Below are positions 1 to 11,234 of a DNA stretch of 64,000 nucleotides, in pieces. The stretch is from positions 1 through 64,000 of the forward strand of contig JAACJM010000154.1 in assembly GCA_013368315.1 (NCBI GenBank). Direction: 5' to 3'. A program made the translations under genes and the position numbers. Source of the stretch: Tetrapyrgos nigripes (taxonomy: Eukaryota > Basidiomycota > Agaricomycetes > Agaricales > Campanellaceae). Position 1 is the first letter of the stretch, and every line of letters begins with the position of its first letter. The notes below the pieces were generated by a model, which ran no database searches, was not told the origin of the DNA, and saw only the letters and a program-made list of their open reading frames with translations.

Positions 1-2474
1 TTTGTCGATGCTATCTGTGCATTCATTGCAGCTGATAGTCAGGTGTGTCGTTTACTCAAGATTTGGACACCTTCTCATGCACATTCTTCCAGTCTATCAA
101 TGTCATTGAGAACCCACAACTTCGAGCAATCTTTCTGATGTTGCGGAGCGGCCTTCGAGACTCCGACATACCTCATCGGGACAAGATCTGGAGCCGCATC
201 ATACAATTATGGGAGGATCAGTTGGTTCATCTGAAGGAGGACATTTCAGTATGTGGTCACTGTTATTATTTAACTCCTGTCTCTGATCACATTGCTGTAT
301 ATTTTCAGGCTGCCCTAGGACAAGTCAGTACGACGATGGACCTTTGGACTGATCCTAATCTTGTGCCATACATGTGTGTCACAGCGCACTGGATCCAAGG
401 CAACAAGGCTCCTGGCTCAGACAAGTTGACTCTAACCCTACGTGCTGAGCTTATTGGCTTTCATCGAGTACCGGGATGCCATGATGGTGAGCATATTGCA
501 CGAGCATATCTTTACATCTTGGATAGGGTTGAAAATGACTGCGAAGGTGTGTTCTTTCTTTTTTGATGACGTGGCTATGATTCTCATATGTTTCAAAAGC
601 TCGGTTATACCACCATGGATAATGCCAGCAACAACGACACCTGTATGCAGGTTCTTGAGACAGATTTAATTATGCGTGGCCTTGATTTTGATGCAAATGA
701 ACAATGGGTTCGGTGAGTGCTGTTTTACACTCTTCTGTACTCAATTTCAGTCTTCTTTGCCCTTTGCTCATGTTCTATAACTGGCTGTAGATGTTTTCCC
801 CATATTACCAACTGTGCTGTCAAAGCTGTGCTCGCAGCATTAACAGATATCAAGCTCGCTGATGATTCAGTCAGAGATTATGATCCAAACACAGAATTTT
901 CAAACCAAGATATCATTGCAATTGTCTGAACCCTTGTTCGGAAGGTATGTTACAACTCACTGACTCACTCTTCTCTAATCCAAAGTATTTCCCATTGTCA
1001 ACATCTTAGATTCGTGCATCCCATCTTCACCAAAAGTACTTCTCGGACTGTCTTCGTGTGGAGAAAATGAAAGACTATCAGCTGATACGTGATATAGACA
1101 TCAGATGGGGATCTACAGCTTTGATGATAGACCGAGCTAGGCTCCTGAAAATGGTATGTGATTTGCATTGCTATCTCTGGTCGGAGTGATGTGTTACTGA
1201 TAGCCAGTGTTCTTAGGCTATCAAACGTTTTCTGGCTCATTCTGAGTTCAAAGACCTTCGTCGATATTATCTGACAGAAGTGGATTGGACAATGCTAGAC
1301 AGATACTCAGAAATACTTGCCGTGAGTTTTTCTTTTCTTCCTCGCGATCCATGTCTCGAACTAACACTCATCTATGGTAGGTACCACAAAGATTTCAACA
1401 TGTCTTATCTGGAGAAAAGACCCCGACACTCTGTTTTGTTCTCCCTGCATTTGAAGCTATGATTGAAAAGTGGAAGGTACTCTGAGATACCATTCCTCAG
1501 CTTGCAGATGCCATCGAAGCAGGGATTGAGAAGCTGACAGGTTACATCAGCCACCTTAGTGAGTCAAAGGTTTACACTCTCGCAATGAGTATGTGTTTTC
1601 TGTTTCTCAAATACTACATATTCGCTTACAAGCTAATACTCCTTTTAGTTCTCAACCCAGCAATGAAGCTATGTTGGCTGGAGCACTATCATCCTGATAT
1701 GGTGGTGGATGCTCGACAATTGTTTCAAGATAAGGTCTGCTGTTTGTGTTTGTCAATAGAATGTTTTTCTGAAACTTTCGTCTTTAGCTTATAGATTATT
1801 ATGTGGGTGACAATGCCAATGGCCAGTCCCAGACACCTGCAGGAGTACCGATAATCCCTACCCCCGCCATATCAAGATCAACACTGTGGAATCCAAGCTG
1901 GGCAGATGAGCTTCTTGGCCTCACTCCACTGAAAGAATCATCCAACCCCACTTGACAAAAAAAGTCGACATTACAGCAAGAAATTGATGTTTATCTTTCC
2001 GGTGAGCTAGAAGATGCAAGGGGCCTTGATCTTGTGAAATGGTGGGAGGTACGTTCCGTGTGATTGTTCTTCGATCTTCACAGATTTTGACTCAGACAAA
2101 TGTATTAGAATAATCAATCACGCTTCCCCACTCTCTTTCGCCTTGCTATGGATATCCTTCCTGTTCAGGGCTCTTCAGTATCCTCAGAACGTGTATTCTC
2201 TTCGGCTGGAGAGGACACTACTAAGAGGCATAGCTGGATGCATCACGACTTAATGGAAGCTTTGCAAATGTTGAAGTTCTCACTCAAAAGAGGTACACCG
2301 ATCAACTTTACTGTTGGGATGAAGGCAGAGGAGGAAATTGACCGTCTTTTGGGTTTGTTAGCTGCGAAAGACGAAGTTCTGGAGGATAAGAATGTGCGTC
2401 TTCAGGATATCTTATCAATGCTAGAGAGTCAGGACTCGTTAGAGGAGGATATTCATCATGCAGAAGGCACATAG
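1..2474 (+). pseudogene. hAT transposase, decayed, N-terminus outside window
   Basis: Multi-exon hAT transposase on the plus strand. Readable exon pieces, in order: the start of the RNase H-like core (STTMDLWTDPN, first catalytic Asp, near 340); a second core part (TTMDNASNNDT near 615); CFPHITNCAVKA near 795; a WDIR-like part (DIDIRWGS near 1095); and the C-terminal dimerisation region with KWWENN (2038-2120) and SSVSSERVFSSAG (2170-2215). The last 50 residues are acidic and helical. At least two in-frame TGA stops (about 927 and 1954) break the frame, both explicable as CGA-to-TGA. Introns are short GT-AG types, for example 250-308. The BED zinc finger expected at the N-terminus is not in the window. 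Confidence 0.85.
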
Positions 2475-2795
2475 ATAGTTGCCATTTATTGCCATTTGTA
2501 TTCCTATTTACATGTACATTGATATTATCTTTTCTACTTCTTACTAGCAATGTGGGAGGGCCCCATGTGTAAGTTAGTGGTCTCTGCTTTACACCATCCT
2601 TTGATTTAGCACTACAGCGGACGGTGTTGAGTCACCGCCCCAGGCGTGATCTCGGTGATGGGCCGTGGGAGGCTTTTACCAGCTTAAGCCACAAAAAGCC
2701 GGTTATTACCGGCTTGAAGCCGAGCCATATCTATTTTAAGCTAAGCCGTCATGAGCCGAGCCGGAGCCAGCCATAGCGAACTGTCTGCAACACTA
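1..2795 (+). mobile_element. hAT transposon, 5'-truncated by the window edge
   Basis: The 3' part of a class II hAT element. Its right end is placed at 2795 because the sequence there, read in reverse, begins TAGTGTTGCAGACAGTTCGC, a plausible hAT-type tip. The 110 bases before it contain several AAGCC/GAGCCG motifs, as expected of subterminal transposase-binding repeats. The left end lies outside the window, so the 8-bp target duplication cannot be checked; the candidate right half would be ATGCCCTT at 2796-2803. The transposase it carries is described separately. Confidence 0.75.
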
Positions 2796-3154
2796 ATGCC
2801 CTTTGCCTTTGTTTTTCTTATTCTCTCATATGTTGTAACAGTATCTGTTTCTCCTTTCTCATATTAATTGTAAGTCGCTTACATTGTAACAATATCTGTA
2901 TCTCCTTTCTCTTATGTCTCGTACATTGTAACAATCTTACTTATGTTCAGTCCCTTTGCTTTCTCGGCCCTAATAATTAGGCCTTCAGAAAATTTCCCTA
3001 TGCTTGCACTATAACTAATTAGACAATGTCTGATAACCTGCTCATCCTCTCAGAGTCGGGGATGGTGCGCAAGTGCCGTTGAGATGTACATTGTGTGGCG
3101 TGAACAGAATTTGCCGGCAGTAGGCACGGCCGCCTGTTGCGTCGGAACTAACAT
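2796..3154. other. Non-coding spacer with short imperfect repeats
   Basis: No gene seen. TTGTAACA followed by ATCTGTNTCTCCTTTCTC recurs at about 2833, 2883 and 2925, giving a degenerate repeat of about 45-50 bp. The stretch links the hAT end to the inverted arms that surround the Harbinger element. Confidence 0.5.
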
Positions 3155-3472
3155 GCCCAAAAGGGACAAATTTTCCGCTCGACGGATACATGACCAGATA
3201 TGTGTATGAAAACGAGATATATTTGGAATCTAGATATAAGTACAAAAAGATGATGTATCTACATAAGGATGAATTTCTAGTATATTTGATTGGTGTGCGG
3301 ACATATTCTGTATCAAAGCTATTGAAAGAACTACAAAAAGACCTCAGATCAGGATTCCAGACATGGTTACGGATATGTGTCCGAAAAGACAATAAGTCCA
3401 GATTCCAGACAAGGGTCCTGATAGTAGTCCTGGCAGATGAACTTATAGATCAGAATGAATGCTATAAAAGTA
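3155..3472 (+). repeat. Left arm of a large inverted repeat around the Harbinger element
   Basis: About 318 bp that reappears in reverse complement at 9336-10485, where it is split by a MITE. Strongly matching blocks include GACAAATTTTCCGCTCGACG near 3166, the stretch from TGTGTATGAAAACGAG to AAAAAGATGATGTATC (3198-3260), TATATTTGATTGGTGTG near 3280 and CCGAAAAGACAATA near 3382. Without the MITE the right arm is about 315 bp, nearly the same length. Either the Harbinger element landed in the centre of an older fold-back element, or these arms are long outer inverted repeats of the Harbinger element itself. Confidence 0.8.
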
Positions 3473-4364
3473 TCAGGCCCTGTTCTGCAACAGGATAGGA
3501 TAGCACCGAAATATTGATATATCAAAAAATGATGTAGGATATTGCGTCGGACTAGCGTTCGACAGGTAATATATTTTTATTTGAGCCGGATCAACGGATC
3601 GCACATAGCCCCTATACACGTGCAGTAATAACAGACTTGATTCCACAATGATTCCACAACACCCATGGTGCGATACCCTACAGATCTAACCAAGAGACGT
3701 GCTATTTATGCTGCAGCATTGGCTGTTGTGGCAGCAGCAGGTGCAGTCACCACTCTATTGGTGAAAACACGCAAGAGACGGCCATTTCTTTCTAAAATCT
3801 ACACTGGCAGAATGTGGCTAGAAGAGATGCTCAAAGGTCTGTAAACTTTTATTGACATTGATGACCCAATAGCTAATTCACTACCAAGGCCGCAATGAGC
3901 GCTTTAGGTGGATGTTTGGAATGCAGAAGTGAGTCTTCTGTGCACTGGTATGGGAACTCCAAAAAACTTGTGGTCTGGAGGATAGTCGCTGGATCACTGC
4001 ATCAGAGAAAGTAGCAATCTTTCTGAAGGTGCTGGTATCTGCAAACACAAATAGGGAACTACAGGAGCGGTTTCAGCGTGGTGCAGACACAATTTCACGG
4101 TGCGATTCATTGTTATATCTGGTTGCTTGTTCTTATCTTCAGTCAGGTACTTCAATGAGGTTCTTGACATGGTCTCTGGTCGCTTGTATGCCAAATATGT
4201 CAAGCTCCCCTCCAGTAACACTCTGGATGAGATTGCATCAGATCCAAAGTACTTTGCGTATTTCAAGGATTGCATTGGTGCAATTGACAGATGTCATTTT
4301 TATGCTCACGTCAGTACCGATGATGTTTCTCACTTTCGTAACCGGAAGGGTTTTGTGTCACAGA

Positions 4365-7146
4365 TAGGGTATATGGCAAAATTATTTCGGCCTTTGGCAT
4401 GCCTGGCAGATGGCAGATGGCACATGCCAGGTCTGGCAATTTGGTGGCAGAACGGCAGATCAGATTTAGTTAAATTTTCGAAGAATACACTAGTTAGCGG
4501 ACAAAATACTATCTATGGACCATTCCGATGAGCCCCCTGCATCACCGACATGGATAGAAACATTATCCTGAAAAGACTCTGGACCTAAGCCTTTATTAAT
4601 CTGCTCCAATTCCTTTTCATCGAACTGCTCTGCCACTGTAATAGTCTGACCCTCGATTTCCGGCTCCAAAGGAAGCTCCTGAGCTTCCTTAGCTTCCTCT
4701 GCAAGCCTAGCAAAAGCCTGGTCAACGTCAGAACTCGTGATTGAGGATACAGGATCAGCAACAAGGTCTGCACGAGAGTCTTCTCCATCTGGTACTTCAA
4801 TTGGCAAAGTCTGAGAACCATATAAAAAGTTAGTTTCCAAACTACCAAGTGTGTCTGAATTGATTCCAGACTAATTCTTGGTGTGCGTATGACCATGGCG
4901 GTAACGACGACGAAGACCCTGGTCCACAAGTGTGGCGTTGTAATGAGAGCGCATCATTCCAAGTTCCTCTGAGTGCTCGACACTCAATCGAGTCTGTAAA
5001 TCGCCTTGAATAGCTCCTAGATCTGAAAATAGACGCTCCACATCTGCGGCATGAGGCACAACCTCGAATAATGTGATAGCTAAAGTCTTGATGGGGTGAT
5101 CATTTGCATCAATAGCAAGATTCTCCCACCAAGACAATCCATCTTTGGCATGGCCAGTGAATGGTGCACGACAATGGAAATAATGTTCCATGTCATCTGC
5201 AAGTTTACGAGCTCGTACTCCATCCCACCTCCATTTGTGCGCAATTGCTAGAGCAGTCTGCTTCAGGTCAAGAAGAGTACAACCTTTCACAGTTGCATGA
5301 ACAGCAAGTTTACGACACATTGGATGAAGGAAGAGAGCTAGCGAGTGCTTGTCCGTGTTCACGGTGATGAACTCGCGATTGAAAACAGCCTTCACATGTA
5401 GAAAAAACCCATAATTGTCGTCCGGCTCAAAAACAAGCTTGTTCATGTGATGGGCACAACGGATAAGCTCGAGCATACAGTCAGCAAGGTTGGTATCCTG
5501 TGCCTCGAGGTTTCCGATGGCGTCGACAAGTGGCTTGATGACTCGGAGAAGCTGATTGAGCCAGTCCCAAAAAGTATTGTCGTGAAGAACGAGGTGAACG
5601 ATATCAGCTGCAACTGGTGAATAGCCATTCGTTTTTTTTGTTGCATCTTCACGTATGCAGACATGTCGAGAAGGCCTCCTATATGCGTAATGATATTAGA
5701 GCTATTCATTTATAAAATAGGAGAACGTACTTATGCTCTTCTACACTCAAACCTTGCTTAGAAAGGCTGTACCAATGTGTATCCGTCTTTGTTTCGAGAC
5801 CATGATTGATTCCCAAAGCCTTTGCAGCGAACTCAAGTTGACCTCCCCAGAAATGTGAGCCATTGAAATAGGAGACAAATCGTGCAGTGCCCGTAAGAAT
5901 CCGTTTGAATGGTTCATAAGACACGATCTTCCCAATAATGGTGTTTAATCCATGTAGAAAACACGGGAATGTCTATATAGAAGGTTAACGGCAGTATTGA
6001 ATGAGTCTTATAAAAATTACTCACAAGAATCCAATAGTACTCTTCTTCCATCTTTCTTCGTGCCGCTTGCATCACAGTAGGATTGTCCGTCATCACAGCA
6101 ATGATGGTCTTCACATCCAGCTCCATCTTTTCAATTCCAACTTTGATAGATTGGACATGGCGATCCGCAGAAGCTCGATCTGCTGTCATGTCTTCTAGGC
6201 ATAAGACAACAGGCGATGTCTTGTTATTTGCAGCAACAGTCCCACCAAGTGCTCCTCAAGACATAGGACGTTGGAGGTATATACAAAGGCCGGATTGAAT
6301 TGCAGAAGGCCAGGAAGAAAGGATTCTCTGGAGATGCGAAGGAGGTTCTCCCATGGACAATATATCTGAGGAGAGATGAGTAAATAGCTGGAATGACAGA
6401 GGTTAGTACGCACCTGAATAATTTTACATGCGCATCGCGAATTGCCTCCTTTGACATCCCATAGTCCACATACGAGTCCAACATTGTACCCTTCGGCCCC
6501 TTTCTCTTCTTGACCACGGCCCTTCCTTCCCCTGTTCCCTCTCCTTCAATAGAAATCCCAATCTCCTCACTGGTAGCAGCTGGATCCTCCTTCGGCTTTG
6601 GGAGTCCCAGGTTATTGAGAGCATCTGCAGTAACCCCTGTCTTTGCCATCAGGGCCCTGTTTGCTTCTTTACGGACATCAGATGGTACTCCAGGACATTT
6701 TTCGGGGCTGCTCAAGTGCTTGAGGAGCTTGTTGTCGCAATGCTCGAGTTCGGTATGACAGAAACTACACTCGTGAAGGTACCAGCCACTTTTATTGCCT
6801 ACTTTCTGACGTTGAATGAAGTATTTGGCAGCGAGACGGTCTTTAGGCTTTCCGGGGGCAGACATTTCGAGTGGGCGTGGACTGGAGAAGCGAAATCTTG
6901 CTGAAAAAAAAAAGCCACGTGGTAAGGCAATAGCCAATAATGACGAAATTAGCATTAGTAGTGGTCTAATACAGGATGTAGTTGATAGTAATAGGTGAAA
7001 ACGTAGTTTCGAGTGGTTTGAAAGGGTAGAAAGATGATAGTAGCAGTCAACATCTGCCAGCGTCTGCCATACACAAATCTTGACTTATGTGCCGGCAATG
7101 GCACCTGCCATGATGGCAAATTGGCAGGGTTATGCCACGTACCCTA
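4365..7146 (-). mobile_element. Complete hAT transposon nested in the Harbinger transposase exon
   Basis: 2782 bp with TIR TAGGGTATATGGCA at 4365 and TAGGGTACGTGGCA read inward from 7146. The 8-bp target duplication is GTCACAGA (4357-4364) and GTCGCAGA (7147-7154), one mismatch; eight bases is diagnostic for hAT. Both subterminal 80-100 bp regions are full of TGGCA/TGCCA motifs (4390-4450 and 7050-7135), as expected of transposase-binding sites. Removing it restores the Harbinger reading frame (VSQ/NVLAG). Confidence 0.93.
4871..6865 (-). CDS. hAT transposase with N-terminal BED zinc finger
   Basis: Multi-exon minus-strand gene filling the hAT element. It starts at MSAPGKPKDRLAAKYF (6865). 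The BED-type finger has CSFCHTEL followed by KHLSSPEKC. A basic/acidic linker leads to YVPPT-like YIPPTSYVL, then VMTDNPTVMQAARRK (core Asp), CFLHGLNTIIG-like sequence, a long helical insert, GLSWWENLA and the dimerisation motif HAADVERLFSDLGAIQG near 5020. Introns are short. After HTHTKN a TAG stop sits at 4871-4873, but the same frame stays open for another 120 codons down to about 4490 with an acidic sequence, so either this stop is a late mutation or a small intron spans it. Some middle exon joins (about 6180-6240) could not be resolved. Confidence 0.85.
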
Positions 7147-7874
7147 GTCGCAGAATGTCCTTGCTGGATGTACATTGGACATGAAGTTCTGTTATGTGCT
7201 CAGTGGCTGGGAGGGAAGTGCTGCAGATGGGCGAGTATTTGAGGATGCTCGACGAACAGATTTTCAGATTCCCGAAGGTAAAATGTATCTGGCCGATGCT
7301 GGCTTCCCATCATGTGATGTGCTCCTCGTCCCATATTGTGGAGTCAGGTATCATTTAAAGGAGTGGGAGCAGGTCTCTCTCAGGTGAGTCTGTTAGTATC
7401 TTTTCATTGACTGTGTTCACATTTGGATGTAGACCTAGAGATGCCAAAGAATTGTTCAATTTGAGGCATGCAAAGCTTCGTAACGTGATAGAGCGCATCT
7501 TCGGAGTCTCCAAGCGACGCTTCAAAATTCTCACAATTGCTCACGAATACCCATTCAAGACTCAAGTAAAACTTCCTCCAGCAACATGTGCGCTTCACAA
7601 CTTCATTCGCATTTGGGATCCATCAGACGATGCGCATGACCTGAACCTGGTTTCAGTGTTTCAAATGTCTCAAGCTGAAGGAAGCAGCCTAAATGCTGGG
7701 GGGAGTGTCAACAAGGACAACGATAATGAGTATGAAGAAGGTTTACTTGGCAGCAGGGTCAGCACTGCTAAAAGGCAAAGAGCCAATGCTCGACGGGATC
7801 AGATTGCAGAAGCAATGTGGCAGGACTATCAAAACTACATAAACAACCAGTAATTATAGTAAACTACCCGGTAT

Positions 7875-9100
7875 CTATGCAAGTTGTACCCGTAGAACTT
7901 CCATGCGAGTCTCTTCATTGTCAATCTCAAGGAGAAGTTCCACAAACGAAACATCTTTTGAGATAAGGACAAGAATTTTGGCAATTTCTGGCTTTGATAA
8001 CCCATCCATACCTTGAACCAACCGAATAGCATCCTTCTTAGCTTTCTTGTCAGCCTCTGACTCTGATGCTGCAATGGCGATGGCAACATTGTCAATTGCA
8101 TGGGTCATACCAGAGATTGACTCTGCTGTGGAAGGCTTACCCCCATGGTCAAGATGACTGTGCTTCTTGGATTTCAGACCATCAAGAGCAGAGCTTTTAC
8201 ACTTTGTGCCCTGAAAATAGTGAGCATGTCTTTGATGGAAAGATGCATAGACAACATACCTTTGTAGCAGCAGCAATATCTTCAAAAGAGACATCAGCCT
8301 CATTGCCACTTTCAGATGAGATGTCAGAATCAGAGTCTTGAGCTGCACCAGCATGAAAAGCCTCATTGCCAGTTGCAAGAGCACCCTGAAGGAGTTCCTT
8401 CATCTCAGCATAGATATGGAATGTCTTGTCCCTGTATGAAGCCAGATGAGGCTGACTCTATCATATACACCATAAGTGAGAAAGATTGACTAGATGAAAT
8501 GAAATGACTATACCTCAATGAGTGTCTCCCACTGCTCATCACTGGCTTCAACACGTTGGTTCTCCTCATCCCAGCCCCAACCTGACTTCTCAGCCAGGGA
8601 GTTGAAGTTCTTGAACTCATTCTTGAGCTATAACAAGCACGAGAACATCCCTTAAGCATATTGAGAAGGAATATTAATAAAAAGATACGCACAAAGTCAT
8701 AATGATCATGGATACTTGATGGACTCTTGGGTGCACCTCCACTCTTCTTCTCGCTACCCTCCAGAGCTTTGACAGCCGCATTGATAGCCTTAGACTTCCA
8801 ACCTCCGTTGTCCATCTGATTTCCCTCTCCCTTCTGATCCAAAAAGATGGCCATCAACACCTTGTCATCATCAGCGCTATAATTAGCACGGGGACGAGGA
8901 GTGGAGGTTTTGGTGGGGGTTTTGGTTTTCTTGGGCTTTGGAGTCGTCGTAACGTTGTCCTTGGGCTTGTTTTTGGAACCTTTGGGCCTCCCAGGGCGCC
9001 GCTTGACAGATTCTGAAGTAACGACTTCATTTGATGCGTCAGCGGTGGCAGCTGACACCTCTAGAAGTGGTTGATTTTCTTTTTCGGCAGGGTCATCCAT
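7875..9100 (-). CDS. Myb/SANT-like DNA-binding partner protein of Harbinger element
   Basis: Second protein of the Harbinger transposon, convergent with the transposase and ending 21 bp from it. In PIF/Harbinger systems this protein brings the transposase to the nucleus and to the ends. Start MDDPAEKENQP at 9100. An AT-hook (RRPGRPKGSKNK) lies near residue 33, followed by a Lys/Pro/Thr-rich stretch. The SANT-like region starts NYSADDDKVLMAIFLDQ, with KSKAINAAVKALEG and SIHDHYDF and, in the next exon, LKNEFKNFNSLAEKSGWGW and ASDEQWETLIE. An acidic serine stretch (DSDSDISSESGNEAD) and a helical C-terminus ending MEVLRVQLA follow. Introns fall near 8697-8633, 8515-8461 and 8270-8212. No stop or frameshift was seen, so it may still be expressed although its transposase partner is broken. 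Confidence 0.85.
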
Positions 9101-9335
9101 GGCAAGAGAGAGAAAGGGACAAAGACACCCTCAGAGGTGTCGCATCATGCCATACACGCTGTGCCTGGAAATACTATTACTCTGTCCTATCTAGTTTTAC
9201 CGAACGCAAATGGCTTGGATAGCAACGAAAATATACAGGATATTACAAGAAATGATTTTTATATTGTTATCCTATCCCACGCAATATATTTGGCAGGGAT
9301 CGGCTTATCCTATCCTTTTGCAGAACGGGGCCTCA

Positions 9336-10485
9336 GTATTACGGACATATAAACTATACGCACCCATATCTGGAAGCCGGATGTATTGTCTTTTCGGACG
9401 CATATTCGTAACTATATCCGGATTCTCGATTCGAGGTCTTTTTGTACTTCTTTTAGGATAAAACTATTTAGGAACCCCTGCACCGGCAGGAACCCCTTTG
9501 CTTATTTGGGAACCCGGTTCCTGTCACATCATGTCACACTGGGTCACATCCAGTCACGATGCGAGGCGCTGGCGAGGATACGCGTATTGTAGGCGTAGAT
9601 TGTAGCGAAAAATGTCCATTAATATTAGAAACATGTCTAGATACACAGAGACACGTAGAATAGGGGAGAAAACGCGTAATGGGTGGTAAAAATTGGGTTA
9701 AAACATTATGTAAAAGTACTTGCGGGAGGTGAAGGACAGGTTGCATGGCTTGCTGACACGTAGAGAAGATAATGAAGAACTGATTGTGTCCAAACTACAT
9801 TAACGCAGGGTTCTGAGGCATAGAAATCAAAACGGGGAAGAGCAGGCACGAAAAGAAATGTCAGTTCAACAACAGCACGCACCTCAGACCACTCTCTACA
9901 GGCCAAACTTCGTACACAGCGCCTCAAAGACCGCATACTCTCACATACTATGCCAAGCTGAGCTCGAAGACCTTGGAAACCTCAATGGAAAGACCAAAAT
10001 CGCTATGATAATGTGAAGAGCTTACGACTGCGGAGAACGCGTGAGTATGTATGTAGTAGGTCCTCGCCAACGGCATCCCGTAGTGAAGGCAACATGCGGT
10101 CGGGACACTGGCACAGAAATTTGGTGTCGGAGATTGTAGAACGACGCCAAAGACGACGACCACTATTTGATCGCGACTCAAGCGTGACAAAGGCGTGACA
10201 GACGCTAACTTCGTGTTTGTGGCGGGTTCCTAGGAACCCCGGGGTTCCCGCCAGTGCAGGGGTTCCTAAATAGTTTTATCCCTTCTTTTAATAGCTTTGA
10301 TACATAATATGTCTACACACCAATCAAATATACTAAAAGGCATCCCTATATAGCAACTTTCTGTTCAAATATCTAGCTTACTGATACATCATCTTTTTGT
10401 ACTTATATCTAGATTCCAAATATATCTCGTTTTCATACACATATTCGGTCATGTATCCGTCGAGCGGAAATTTGTCCCTTTTCGG
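9336..10485 (-). repeat. Right arm of the large inverted repeat, split by a MITE
   Basis: Reverse-complement partner of 3155-3472. Its inner part runs 9336-9455 and its outer part 10291-10485; the 835 bp between are the MITE plus one copy of its 9-bp target duplication. Matching blocks include TATTGTCTTTTCGGACGCATA (9387) and ACTTATATCTAGATTCC (10400). By eye the arms differ at roughly one position in five, with a few small gaps, so they are old. Confidence 0.8.
9456..10281. mobile_element. 826-bp non-autonomous TIR element (MITE), 9-bp TSD, Mutator-like
   Basis: A 41-bp TIR with two mismatches (9456-9496 and 10241-10281) begins GGATAAAACTATTTAGGAAC. A perfect 9-bp duplication CTTCTTTTA flanks it (9447-9455 and 10282-10290). 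The uninterrupted site can be seen in the other arm near 3315-3340, which proves insertion. Nine bases is typical of Mutator-like elements. No coding frame in the interior is convincing; there are GGAACCC clusters at both ends and several ACGCGT sites. Confidence 0.88.
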
Positions 10486-11138
10486 CGTGTAATATTTCTT
10501 TCCGTCGGGTCACATGGAAGAAACACAGCCTCACGGATAACTCCGGTCCAAACCCGTTTAACGGACCGATAGACGGGACCATTTAAACAGAGCCACAAGC
10601 AGAAATCAAGTGTAATAAACTCAGCCTCATTTCATTCGGCCTCGTAATGTGGGCTAATAGCGTTCGCCGTTCGGTATCTTGGGAACTACTTTATGCAACG
10701 CTTGGAAGTTAGCATCCACGTCATATAGAATACCCGCAAAATCATGTTTGAACTTTGCACACGTTCCAACCTGTGTCCCGCACTCCAGTAACTCCACAAG
10801 ATCTTTACCACAAAATTGTTTGTTGATCTTTTGAACTGCGTTTCACAACTTGCTCCAACGATTGAAACGAACCGAAACTCCAAGACACCGCTACTGTGGT
10901 GCATACAGACTTTTGGTGGCACCGTGTACTTGGGATACCCAAGTATCAATGCAGATTCTTTGCTTCACCTTCGGTTTCACCTGCACCTTCTCTCGTCATC
11001 CGCAGTTCCACCAGGATTCAATGAATGGTGGCACGGCCTCGACTCCACATTGGCGTGAGTCTCTCGGATCAGCATATACTGCCATGGATATTAGGTGTCC
11101 AGACCTTCAGGAGGATGAATTTGGCAGTGATCTTCGAG
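10486..11138. other. Intergenic, upstream of the thaumatin-like gene
   Basis: No gene or repeat recognised. The last few hundred bases before the TATA box are probably promoter of the thaumatin-like gene. Short frames here have no family resemblance. Confidence 0.4.
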
Positions 11139-11145
11139 TATAAAA
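11139..11145 (+). promoter_or_regulatory. TATA box of the thaumatin-like gene
   Basis: TATAAAA in the context GAGTATAAAAGGAC, 90-96 bases before the ATG at 11235. The following leader is C/T-rich (CTTGTCTCTCCAACCAAACCATCACTCTC), typical of fungal transcription starts. Together these suggest a strongly transcribed gene. Confidence 0.7.
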
Positions 11146-11234
11146 GGACTGACGATTGTAGCCTTGTCTCTCCAACCAAACCATCACTCTCAGCTCGGTA
11201 GCAAAGCACTCCACACATCTACAGCTTTGATATC

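Larger units (their letters stand above)
3665..7853 (+). pseudogene. PIF/Harbinger DDE transposase, split by hAT insertion
   Basis: Nuclease of the DDE_Tnp_4 type that would cut and paste the Harbinger element. Exons: 3665-3836, 3889-3928, 3986-4099, 4147-4364 (then the hAT insertion), 7155-7383 and 7433-7853; frames join cleanly over GT-AG introns. Landmarks: ERFRWMFGMQ; the first Asp in DCIGAIDRCHF (family usually GAIDGTH); HFRNRKGFVSQ, where the insertion falls, resuming NVLAGCTLDMKF; the second Asp in MYLADAGFP; and the Glu in LRNVIERIFGVSKRRF. The acidic C-terminus ends QNYINNQ. Apart from the insertion no stop is seen, so the hAT event may be what inactivated it. The start is the first ATG in frame with the RTS-type helical N-terminus. 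Confidence 0.9.
3476..9332 (+). mobile_element. Two-gene PIF/Harbinger transposon, interrupted by a hAT insertion
   Basis: Bounded by a TIR of about 27 bp: GGCCCTGTTCTGCAAC at 3476 and, in reverse, GGCCCCGTTCTGCAAA ending at 9332, both continuing AGGATAGGATA. A 3-bp duplication TCA lies at 3473-3475 and 9333-9335; three-base target duplications are characteristic of PIF/Harbinger (usually TWA). The two genes converge: a DDE transposase on plus (3665-7853) and a Myb/SANT-like DNA-binding protein on minus (7875-9100), the pair normally needed by this superfamily. Removing the hAT insertion (4365-7154) leaves about 3.07 kb, a usual autonomous size. The insertion disables the transposase. Confidence 0.85.
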
